From the NCBI GenBank assembly GCA_002436415.1, contig DJMA01000029.1, positions 62,001 to 126,000 of the forward strand: a stretch of DNA of 64,000 nt, written 5' to 3'. The notes beneath the pieces were generated by a model. The model saw only the letters and a program-made list of their open reading frames with translations. It had not been told where the DNA came from and did not search any database. This DNA comes from Bdellovibrionaceae bacterium UBA6502. GTDB lineage: Bacteria; Bdellovibrionota; Bdellovibrionia; Bdellovibrionales; UBA840. The translations under genes and the position numbers were made by a program. This document shows positions 35,245 to 43,130 of the stretch, piece by piece. Within the stretch, counting starts at the first letter, position 1, and each line of letters begins with the position of its first letter.

Positions 35245-35924
35245 GCGCGAAGATTTTACTCATAGAGGATGATGATATTTTAGGAGCAAGCATCTCCGAT
35301 TTGCTACACCTTGAAAACTATCATATCGATTGGATCACCAATGGCCAAAAAGGTCTTGAGGCCGCGCAAAAGGGAATTCACGATCTCGTTATATTAGACG
35401 TTATGCTACCGGCAAAAAATGGTTTCCAAGTATTAACAGAGCTTCGTGAAAGCTCCTCCGTTCCGGTATTGATATTGTCTGCCAAATCTACGGCAGAGGA
35501 TAAAATTAAAGGCTTAAAGTTGCGCGCAGATGATTATTTGGCCAAACCCTTTCATTTGGAAGAGTTACTTTTGAGGATCGCAACCATTTTGAGAAGAAGT
35601 AAATCTCAAACTCATGAAATCCAAAACATTAAAATTGGTGCTTCCTTAATAAATTTTAACCAAAGATCAATAGAGTCCGATGGAAATGAAAGTATACAGC
35701 TAACTGAAAAAGAAGCCGACCTACTTAGGCTATTAATTTCTAATGCCGGAAAAATTTTAAGTCGCGATGAAATCTTAGATCGCGTTTGGGGTGCTAACAA
35801 TCACCCTACTCCACGAACAGTGGATAATTTTATTTTAAAATTACGAAAACATATTGAAGAAGATCCACAAAACCCGAAGCACTTGATTTCTCAACATGGC
35901 GTCGGCTACGGAATTAACTTATAG
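35241..35924 (+). CDS. OmpR/PhoB-type response regulator inside the haem operon
   Basis: 227 residues, TTG start overlapping the kinase stop (TTGA). Receiver with EDDD, phospho-Asp in LVILDVMLP, Thr/Ser switch ILSAKS and Lys in LAKPFHLEELL; C-terminal winged helix with LTEKEADLLRLLI and RTVDNFILKLRKHIEEDP. Probably reads the signal of the adjacent kinase and may control this operon. Followed 9 nt later by hemE. Confidence 0.93.
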   Translation: MSAKILLIEDDDILGASISDLLHLENYHIDWITNGQKGLEAAQKGIHDLVILDVMLPAKNGFQVLTELRESSSVPVLILSAKSTAEDKIKGLKLRADDYLAKPFHLEELLLRIATILRRSKSQTHEIQNIKIGASLINFNQRSIESDGNESIQLTEKEADLLRLLISNAGKILSRDEILDRVWGANNHPTPRTVDNFILKLRKHIEEDPQNPKHLISQHGVGYGINL

Positions 35925-35933
35925 GAAGTAAAA

Positions 35934-36959
35934 ATGTCGAACTACATTAACGCACTAAAAGCTCAAAACAAAGAAAGAATCCCTGTTTGGTTTATGCGAC
36001 AAGCTGGTCGTTACCTTCCAGAATACATGGAACTAAAAGATAAGTATGACTTCAAAACTCGTACGCACACTCCTGAATTGGTAAAAACCATCAGCTTGCA
36101 GCCCTTAGAACGTTATGATCTTGATGCGATCATTTTATTTTCTGACATTCTAACTTGTTTAGAATTTATGGGTGCTGAGTTTAAGTTTAGTACTGGCGGA
36201 CCAAAGTTAGAAAACTCCGGTGCTGAAGTATTGCAAAATTTAACAGAACTAAATCCTCAAGACCTAAGCTTTGTGATTGATGGAATTAAACTTATCGTCG
36301 ATGCAAAACCAGATAAGCCTTTGATTGGCTTTTGTGGCGCTCCCTTTACCATGGCGAGCTATGTGGTTGAGGGTGGAACTTCTAGAGAGTTTTTAGAAAC
36401 TCGCCGTTTTATGCATTCAAACCCAAAGGCTTTCTTAAAAGCAATGGATCTATTAGCCGACAGCATTTCAAATTATTTGGTTTACCAGGTTGAAAATGGA
36501 GCACAGTCGGTTCAAGTTTTCGATTCATGGGTTGGGATTTTAAGCGAAGACCAATACACAAAATTCATTTTACCATCTATGCAAAGATTGGTTTCTAATT
36601 TTAAATCCAAAGCAAATGTTCCATTGGTGCTTTACTCACAACCTACCCTTCACATTCTTCCACAGTTGATGGAAACCGGTGCGGATGCCTTTAGTGTAGA
36701 TTGGAGAAGCCCAATCGAAAAACTAGGAAAAGTGATCGACTACAAAATGGATCGTGAAATTGCCATTCAAGGAAACCTGGATCCTGTTTTAACCACTCAA
36801 GATTTCAGCATTGCCAAACCAGCCGTAGACGCTATTTTGCAATCGGTTGAGAAGGCTGGCTTCCGTGAAAAGTTTGTTTTTAACGTAGGACATGGAGTAA
36901 CTCCATTTACTAAAACCGAAACACTTGCCGGCATCATCGAAACAGTTCACGCTTTCTAA
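35934..36959 (+). CDS. hemE: Uroporphyrinogen decarboxylase
   Basis: 341 residues. PVWFMRQAGRYLPEY is the diagnostic N-terminal motif with the substrate-binding Arg residues; the catalytic Asp is in LFSDILTCLE; GFCGAPFTMASYVVEGG and NVGHGVTPFTK complete the family pattern. It converts uroporphyrinogen III to coproporphyrinogen III. Last gene of the six-gene operon; GGAAG lies 6 nt before the ATG. Confidence 0.96.
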   Translation: MSNYINALKAQNKERIPVWFMRQAGRYLPEYMELKDKYDFKTRTHTPELVKTISLQPLERYDLDAIILFSDILTCLEFMGAEFKFSTGGPKLENSGAEVLQNLTELNPQDLSFVIDGIKLIVDAKPDKPLIGFCGAPFTMASYVVEGGTSREFLETRRFMHSNPKAFLKAMDLLADSISNYLVYQVENGAQSVQVFDSWVGILSEDQYTKFILPSMQRLVSNFKSKANVPLVLYSQPTLHILPQLMETGADAFSVDWRSPIEKLGKVIDYKMDREIAIQGNLDPVLTTQDFSIAKPAVDAILQSVEKAGFREKFVFNVGHGVTPFTKTETLAGIIETVHAF

Positions 36960-36970
36960 AATTTAGTTTA

Positions 36971-37050
36971 TTTGCTTCTGTTGGGTCTTAATACATAATT
37001 GTAAGTAATTCTCACAGAAGCAAATTTCAAAGCATTCTCTCCTAGAATGC
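36971..37050. repeat. Two inverted repeats after hemE, possible terminator
   Basis: TTTGCTTCTGT (36971-36981) pairs perfectly with ACAGAAGCAAA (37014-37024), and GCATTCT (37032-37038) with AGAATGC (37044-37050). No long U-tract, so termination is uncertain. Confidence 0.45.
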
Positions 37051-37065
37051 CTTAGAATAGCAGCT

Positions 37066-37557
37066 ATGCGCTATTTAATCGCTTTACTCTTATTCCTAGC
37101 CTCTCTTGGCCTTCAAGCACAAAGCTTAGATGCTTTCGACTCCTTGTTGCTAGAATTAGAAATGAGAAGCTTTTTTAAAGAAAATATCAAGTCCACAGGA
37201 GAAGGTCTTGGAATAAGAAGATTTTCAAGATCCTCAAGCAATACGATGCTTTTTGAAATCGCCCCACTTAGACCTGCCAATGCCGAAGCCCTTTCTATTG
37301 TTAAGTTTCAAGTATTTGAGAAACACCTTTTTTTAGAATTTGATTTTATAAAAGATCAAAAAAGAGAACATTTTAAAAGAGCCTTTGCTCCTGCAAAAGT
37401 CTTAGACTCTGAAAGTATGAATATCATTGAGTACAGAGAGTTTTCGGTATCAATCGCACACAAGGTCATTGCAGAAGTTTTCAAAGAATTGTTTCAGGAA
37501 AAAATAACTGTTTCTAACAAATACTTCAAAGCTAGCTGTGTTGGCTCAGCAAACTAG
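37066..37557 (+). CDS. Secreted protein of unknown function
   Basis: 163 residues; signal peptide MRYLIALLLFLASLGLQAQS. The mature part is alpha/beta with no recognised motif; one Cys near the C-terminus. No good ribosome site. Stands alone after the haem operon. Confidence 0.7.
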   Translation: MRYLIALLLFLASLGLQAQSLDAFDSLLLELEMRSFFKENIKSTGEGLGIRRFSRSSSNTMLFEIAPLRPANAEALSIVKFQVFEKHLFLEFDFIKDQKREHFKRAFAPAKVLDSESMNIIEYREFSVSIAHKVIAEVFKELFQEKITVSNKYFKASCVGSAN

Positions 37558-37684
37558 TCTTTTTTAGTTTTTTAAGACCATCAAAAACCAAGGCTTTAGG
37601 TACTACATATAGTTTATCCTTTCGCTCTGAATTTGAGATTGCCACGGACAATTTAAAATTAAATTGCCCAGCCATTGCAGACAT
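37532..37684 (-). CDS. Possible small protein, antisense overlap with the gene to its left
   Basis: ATG at 37682-37684 gives 50 residues (MSAMAGQFNFKLSVAISN...), with alternating hydrophobic residues like a beta hairpin followed by a Lys-rich helix. The open frame continues upstream to 37735, where an AAGGGA site precedes an ATT codon. It overlaps the end of the 163-residue gene by 26 nt. The protein-like composition is the only support. Confidence 0.3.
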   Translation of the reverse strand: MSAMAGQFNFKLSVAISNSERKDKLYVVPKALVFDGLKKLKKTSLLSQHS

Positions 37685-37903
37685 CTCTCGCAACCAAAAA
37701 AAATTGCAGGTCCTTTTAAGCCGTACTTTGACAATGGCTTTCCCTTATGAAAAATCGCCCACCAAAGCTTAGGGCTGTATCAAAATGATACAAATGGATA
37801 AAAAAAGTCTCTCAGATGCAAATCCTTTGATTTTAAAGATGTCCTATAGATCTTCGTCCCACATTGAGATAGAATAAGGCATTGAATTATATGGGGGAAT
37901 CTT
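37558..37903. other. Intergenic region
   Basis: 346 bp. Apart from the possible small minus-strand ORF ending at 37532 and the GGGGGA ribosome site of the next gene, nothing else was recognised. Confidence 0.4.
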
Positions 37904-38365
37904 GTGAAAATTTTGATTCTTAGTAGTTTACTATTTTTGGCCTCTTGCGCCCATTCCGTACAAAAAAACATTAAAGACATTCAAGCTGGAATGACTAGAG
38001 CTGATGTGATCGATGATCTAGGTTCGCCACTCTATGTCGATCGATCCGACCCAGATAAGCACATCTGGGTTTATAGATACTATGACAAAGAAGAACAACG
38101 CTGGGTTCGAAAAGCGGTTTACTTCACCAATGATATTGTCGAAAAGCTCGATGAAGCGCCCAAAAGAAAAGTGGTTTTAGAAAACACAATTACTGAACCC
38201 TTGGATTTAGAAGAGGCAAAGCCTGCGCGAAGAGTGAAAGGTGCAATCAAAGATCAACCTGGTGTTGGCTCTGAAGATTGGTATCAAGAAATAAAAAGAC
38301 TAGAAGCTGAAAAAGCGCAGTCAGAAAAAGAAAAGACTGTACCTAGCTTTAAAAACATAAACTAA
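37904..38365 (+). CDS. Lipoprotein with BamE/SmpA-like domain
   Basis: 153 residues, GTG start with GGGGGA 7 nt upstream. Lipobox LASC at residue 15. IKDIQAGMTRADVIDDLGSPLYVDRSD followed by HIWVYRYYD is the BamE/OmlA fold pattern (GMT..eV...lG.P). The last ~50 residues are charged and coiled. Could be an envelope-assembly accessory; whether it is the BamE of the BAM complex is unknown. Confidence 0.65.
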   Translation: MKILILSSLLFLASCAHSVQKNIKDIQAGMTRADVIDDLGSPLYVDRSDPDKHIWVYRYYDKEEQRWVRKAVYFTNDIVEKLDEAPKRKVVLENTITEPLDLEEAKPARRVKGAIKDQPGVGSEDWYQEIKRLEAEKAQSEKEKTVPSFKNIN

Positions 38366-38474
38366 AATTTAAACAAGATAAAGACTCTGTCATTATAGTG
38401 AAACTGGCTTTTGCCGATTAAGGGATCTATAGCAATTTCTTAAACCAAAAGTCAGAAACTCTGATGTCTTCAAA

Positions 38475-38981
38475 TTACTCAACCGACAAAGTGACACTAG
38501 GAACTTCGGTGTCTAAATCCGTTTTTTCTTTCTTCTTAGGCGCCATGGCTTTTGGCTTTGGTTTTTCTATATTGTATACTTTTTTAAGTTTTCTTTGAAT
38601 GCGGTCCAATTTTCCATAAATACCTACCGCATCTTCAAACTCTTCCAAAGACTTTAGACGAACATTTCTATAATTTCGTTCCGTAGAATCCCCTTGCTCG
38701 GGATGTTCAAAACGAATGTGATTTCTGATTTTATTGTACTCTTCAAAAGCCTTTTTCAACTCTTTGTGTTTTTCAACAATCAAATCCAGAGCCGCTGCGC
38801 TCTCAGAACCTTTTTTTGTATTTTTGATTTCAATGTTTTTTTCAATCTCTGATTCAATCTGGTTAATTGTTGCAAGCTTCTCTTTCAACTTTGAAGCGTG
38901 AACCATCCAATCACCAGAAAAAGCTTGGCAAATGTAGCTAAGGCTAAAAAGGAGAAGGCTTATTAAAAATCTACTACTCAT
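38475..38981 (-). CDS. Small exported coiled-coil protein
   Basis: 168 residues; signal peptide MSSRFLISLLLFSLSYICQAFS. The mature part is mostly charged helix (residues ~30-140), ending in Lys/Pro-rich sequence. Function unknown. Overlaps the end of the zinc-ribbon gene by 8 nt, so the two are coupled. Confidence 0.7.
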   Translation of the reverse strand: MSSRFLISLLLFSLSYICQAFSGDWMVHASKLKEKLATINQIESEIEKNIEIKNTKKGSESAAALDLIVEKHKELKKAFEEYNKIRNHIRFEHPEQGDSTERNYRNVRLKSLEEFEDAVGIYGKLDRIQRKLKKVYNIEKPKPKAMAPKKKEKTDLDTEVPSVTLSVE

Positions 38982-39909
38982 TAATAGCTCCTTGGGTCCA
39001 ACTCACTTCCATTCCGCTCATCTCTAACTCTGAAACTAAAACAGAAGCTTTTACGGGGTTCAAAGATTCGATCACTAATTTTCCATCATCGATCTCTTTG
39101 ATTAAATCCTCCACGCTTAGCATAAGCTGACGATTGGATAAAATGTCCATCAAAGCTCGACGCTCTTCAGAAGTATCTATTCCTTCTATCATTAAATTGT
39201 AATATAAAATTCCATGTCTCGCTTGCGATTTATCAGAATTCCCAAAATCGACCACTTCTTGTAAATGCTCTTGAGGGCTTTTTCTCAGCTCCTCTACATT
39301 ATCTACTGCTTCAAGGTCTTCATGAGGTTCTTCATAAGCTTGCTCGCTAGAAGCCTCTACAAAAGCCTCCTCTTCTTCTACAGAATAATCAACAGTAGTG
39401 TCTTCAACTAGATCTTGTTGTGGCTCTGCATATAAGTCTTCTGCGCCCATAGCACTTTCTTGTTCAAATGGTACTTGAGTAAACTCAGAGCTAAATGGAG
39501 CGGAAGCTGTATCATCTTGGATAACGGCTTGATCTTGATTTTCAGCAGACTCTTGTTCTGCCTGAGGAAATTCTATAAATTCATCTAGTGGATGCGCGGA
39601 AGAATCGGCTGACCAATTTTCTTGGCCGGCATTGTTGTTCCATGACTGCTGATTTGCCCAATCTTGATCAGGTGAATTTGTGTTGGCAAAATCTGGTTTT
39701 CTTTGTTCGGCATCAATAGAATGTTGAAGATCCTCGACAGAATGAAAGGTTTGCAAGCTAGGCTCTTCCAGTGGCACATCACTAGAACCATCGCTCACGC
39801 TAACAGAACCATCTAAATTTACATAAAAGACTGCCTGGCAACTATCACATTGTGCCATACCAAAGTCGATATTAGATTCTGCGCTACATTGAGGACATTG
39901 TACTGCCAT
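38974..39909 (-). CDS. Zinc-ribbon protein with long acidic linker
   Basis: 311 residues. N-terminal CPQCSAE...CDSCQAVFYV (CxxC-x~12-CxxC) is an MJ0042-type zinc ribbon. About 150 residues rich in Glu, Gln and Asp follow, then a compact ~85-residue C-terminal domain (ERRALMDILSNRQLMLSVEDLIKEID...MEVSW) resembling domains that sense or pack against ligands by alpha-beta folds. No signal peptide, so cytoplasmic. Such zinc-ribbon/disordered/alpha-beta proteins are common in deltaproteobacteria-like genomes; role unknown. Confidence 0.7.
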   Translation of the reverse strand: MAVQCPQCSAESNIDFGMAQCDSCQAVFYVNLDGSVSVSDGSSDVPLEEPSLQTFHSVEDLQHSIDAEQRKPDFANTNSPDQDWANQQSWNNNAGQENWSADSSAHPLDEFIEFPQAEQESAENQDQAVIQDDTASAPFSSEFTQVPFEQESAMGAEDLYAEPQQDLVEDTTVDYSVEEEEAFVEASSEQAYEEPHEDLEAVDNVEELRKSPQEHLQEVVDFGNSDKSQARHGILYYNLMIEGIDTSEERRALMDILSNRQLMLSVEDLIKEIDDGKLVIESLNPVKASVLVSELEMSGMEVSWTQGAINE

Positions 39910-39969
39910 AACAATATTATAAGGGACTTCAAAAAACTAAGAAATTAAAACCTTGTAAGTCGGTAGACC

Positions 39970-40896
39970 TTAGTAAAGTTGATTTTGCAATACATCCACA
40001 AGTAAGCCGTCTCGCAGGGCAAATCTTGTTGTGTGAACCGAAGTCCCGCCATAATAATCCAAGACACAAAGAAACAAGACCAGGCCTGGAATTATTAAAT
40101 CCCTACGTTTTGGCTCTAAGCCTTTCATTTCAATCACTTCATCGTAGGTCATCCCCGTCATCTTTGACAATAAGCGCTCTATGTTTTGGTAACTCAAAGG
40201 AGGAAGCTGGTCGTAGTGTTTTCGAATTAGACGACTTATGCTTTTGATCGTCCCACTACTCCCCAGCACAGTTTCAATTTCCTGTTTATCAAAATGCTGA
40301 TTCGATTTTTCTAACACCTGCTGAACATGATTTTTTGCTGCGGCAATGACTTTCTCTCGTTTTTTAACTCCTAGCTCATAGAAATCTTCAAAGAACAATT
40401 GTTTCAATCGAAGTGACCCGACCGGCATACTAAAAGCCCAATCTATGTCATTTTCTTTAATAAAACTAATTTCGGTACTGCCCCCACCGATATCAACCAG
40501 AAGGCACCTATTTGCAGGAAGCTTTTCGTTTCCTAAAATACCTAGCGCAATCTTTTCGGCCTCTTCCTTGCCCGAAATTATATGAATATCTACATCTATT
40601 TTTTTACGAACTTTTTTTATAAACTTTTTGGCATTATCCGCCGTGCGCATCGCACTGGTGGCATAAGCAAAAGTCTCTTTGATTTTCATTTCTTTAATAT
40701 AAATTTTAATTAGGTCGAAAGTTTCCATGGCACGATCCATTACTTTGTCTGAAATTTGCCCTGTAGTAAAAACATCGTCCCCTAGACGAATCATAAACTT
40801 TTCTCGATGTATGAGAGAAAATTCTTCGTCATCATAAACGTCATAAACATCAAAGCGTAATGAATTTGTTCCTAGATCAATAATAGCAATTCTCAA
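39970..40896 (-). CDS. ppx: Exopolyphosphatase / pppGpp phosphatase
   Basis: 308 residues of the Ppx/GppA family: DLGTNSLRFDVYDV (phosphate 1 loop), YATSAMRTADNAKKF and LLVDIGGGSTEISFI (phosphate 2). It is the short form without the C-terminal HD domain of E. coli Ppx. Starts 2 nt after the ppk stop, so the same transcript makes the polyphosphate-building and polyphosphate-cutting enzymes. Confidence 0.93.
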   Translation of the reverse strand: MRIAIIDLGTNSLRFDVYDVYDDEEFSLIHREKFMIRLGDDVFTTGQISDKVMDRAMETFDLIKIYIKEMKIKETFAYATSAMRTADNAKKFIKKVRKKIDVDIHIISGKEEAEKIALGILGNEKLPANRCLLVDIGGGSTEISFIKENDIDWAFSMPVGSLRLKQLFFEDFYELGVKKREKVIAAAKNHVQQVLEKSNQHFDKQEIETVLGSSGTIKSISRLIRKHYDQLPPLSYQNIERLLSKMTGMTYDEVIEMKGLEPKRRDLIIPGLVLFLCVLDYYGGTSVHTTRFALRDGLLVDVLQNQLY

Positions 40897-40898
40897 AC

Positions 40899-42968
40899 CT
40901 ACTTCTTCTTCCTTTTCTTACTGTGCGTGTACATTTCCATGAATTGCTTATGAATCCCCATTTTACTATTTTCTCTTCTCAAGAATTTATATTCTCCATC
41001 AGAGCCTAGTTCCCAAGTTTGGTAGGTGTCTTCCCAGTGCATTTTAAATATTTGCCATAACTGGGATTTAATCTCGGGACTTTTAATTGGTACAATGGTT
41101 TCGATTCGATTACTGAGGTTTCTTCTCATCCAATCCGCGGAACCCACAAAAAATTTAGCATCTTCTTGCTTCTCTTGTCCATTGGCAAAACAAAACATTC
41201 TGGAATGCTCTAAAAACTGACCAATGCATGAGCGGACCTTAATGTTCTCACTTAAATCTTTCTTCTGAGGAATCAATGAACAAAAGCCTCTCACAAGTAA
41301 ACGTACTTCCACTCCTGCTTGGGAAGCCTCATAAAGTTTTTCTATGATTTGAGAATCTTCTAAACTATTCATTTTGGCCATGATCCGAGCAGGAAGACCT
41401 TTTTTTTGGTTTTGAATTTCCGTATCAATCAATTGATTAAAGCTTTTACGCATATTTATTGGAGCCAGTAGCATTTTTTTATACTTAGTTCTTAGAGACA
41501 AACCGGTTAAATAGTTAAACACCTCTATCAAGTCCGTAGTAATTTTAGGATCACTAGTGAATATACCCAAATCAGTATAAAGCTTAGCCGTTCCTGGATT
41601 ATAGTTTCCAGTACCAATGTGAGCGTAGAACCGATATTTATCTTGTTCCTCGCGAATGACTAGGCAGGTTTTACTGTGAATCTTCTTACCTACAAAACCA
41701 TAAACCACATGGACTCCGGCTTTTTCTAAAAATTCACTCCAGTAGATATTTCTCTCTTCATCAAAGCGTGCTTGAAGCTCTACCACGCAAACCACTTGCT
41801 TGCCCTTTTCTGCTGCCTTCACTAATAGAGGAATGATAGGACTATCTTTACCCGTTCGATACAATGTCATTTTAATGGCTAAGACATGAGGATCATTGGT
41901 GGCTTCTTTTATAAACTCCTCAACACTTCCAGAAAAACTCTCATAAGGATGATGCACTAGAACATCATGCTCATTAATGATTTGAAAAATCGATTTAGAT
42001 TCATCAAGAAAAGCCTTTGGCTGCTGAGGAATCCAAGAAGGGTATCTTCCAGCCCGGATATTTAAACTAGCTATTTCAAAGAAACTTTCAAAATCAATGT
42101 GTCCATTTATTTCAAAAATATCTTCATCACCTATTTCTAGTTCTTCTTTTAAGAGATCTAACATTTCCGGATTTGGTTTGGTGTTAACCTCTAAACGAAC
42201 CACATGCGCCAATCTTCTTCTTCTTAAGCCTTGCTCTACTAGCTCTAGTAAATCTTCAACATCATCATTATCTTGATCAACATCTGCACTTCTAGTTACA
42301 CGAAAAGCCAAGACATCTTGGATGATCATTTCAGGAAATAGTTCATGAAGGTGCTTTTCTACCAGATCTTGCAAACTAATAAATTGCTTTATATTATCCT
42401 CAGACTCTGAAGGTAACTCAATCCACTGAGCTAAATTAGTAGGTAGCTTCAAACGGGCAAAAAACTTATCATTGTTTTTAGGATGACTTAAATAAACTCC
42501 CAGTGAAACAGAAAGATTTGATAGGAATGGGAATGGATGAGCTTTATCAACCGCCAATGGTGTCAACACGGGAAAAACTTTGTCATGAAAATACGCTTCT
42601 GCATATTTCTTTTGAGTGTCGTCGAGATCTTTCCAATCCAAAAAATGAATCCCTAAGTCTTTTAGCTGAGGAATGATTTTTTGGCTCAACTCTCTTCTTT
42701 GGATATAAAATTTTTCAAGCTCCAGACGAAGATTCTCATAAACCGAATTGGGATCTGCATCATCATTACCGATAGACAAAACATCATCGCCTATAACCCC
42801 TTTTAGATAGCCAATTCTTTTCATTACAAATTCATCTAGGTTATTAGAGGCAATTGCTAGAAACTTTAGTTTTTCAAGGATTGGAACTTCCTCTAAGGTA
42901 GCTTGAAACAAAACTCGATCGTTAAATTTCAACCAGCTATAGTCTCGATTAAAAAACTTGTTTTCCAT
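40899..42968 (-). CDS. ppk: Polyphosphate kinase 1
   Basis: 689 residues from the ATG at 42968 (GAGG 6 nt upstream). FFNRDYSWLKFNDRVL N-terminus, HHPYESFSGSVEEFI, ARFDEERNIYW, the catalytic-His motif VGKKIHSKTCLVIR and HIGTGNYNPGTAKLYTDLG are all standard PPK1 elements, and the length is normal. It makes polyphosphate from ATP and is membrane-associated in other bacteria. Paired with ppx downstream. Confidence 0.96.
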   Translation of the reverse strand: MENKFFNRDYSWLKFNDRVLFQATLEEVPILEKLKFLAIASNNLDEFVMKRIGYLKGVIGDDVLSIGNDDADPNSVYENLRLELEKFYIQRRELSQKIIPQLKDLGIHFLDWKDLDDTQKKYAEAYFHDKVFPVLTPLAVDKAHPFPFLSNLSVSLGVYLSHPKNNDKFFARLKLPTNLAQWIELPSESEDNIKQFISLQDLVEKHLHELFPEMIIQDVLAFRVTRSADVDQDNDDVEDLLELVEQGLRRRRLAHVVRLEVNTKPNPEMLDLLKEELEIGDEDIFEINGHIDFESFFEIASLNIRAGRYPSWIPQQPKAFLDESKSIFQIINEHDVLVHHPYESFSGSVEEFIKEATNDPHVLAIKMTLYRTGKDSPIIPLLVKAAEKGKQVVCVVELQARFDEERNIYWSEFLEKAGVHVVYGFVGKKIHSKTCLVIREEQDKYRFYAHIGTGNYNPGTAKLYTDLGIFTSDPKITTDLIEVFNYLTGLSLRTKYKKMLLAPINMRKSFNQLIDTEIQNQKKGLPARIMAKMNSLEDSQIIEKLYEASQAGVEVRLLVRGFCSLIPQKKDLSENIKVRSCIGQFLEHSRMFCFANGQEKQEDAKFFVGSADWMRRNLSNRIETIVPIKSPEIKSQLWQIFKMHWEDTYQTWELGSDGEYKFLRRENSKMGIHKQFMEMYTHSKKRKKK

Positions 42969-43130
42969 GAAAAGCCTCGCATCCATCAATGTTGCCTCTA
43001 TACATCGGCAATTTCATTGGAAAAATCAAGACTTATAGCTTCTGTGATTTGCTTCAGAAATTAATTCCTACGCACTATAGAGATCCTAATACTTTTTCTG
43101 GTTAAATCCCTACCTGTCTCACCAAAGAAG

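Noticed and set aside
38410..38425. GCCGATTA on the plus strand resembling a sigma-28 -10
   Set aside because: Points into the 3' end of a minus-strand gene and has no -35 at the right distance.
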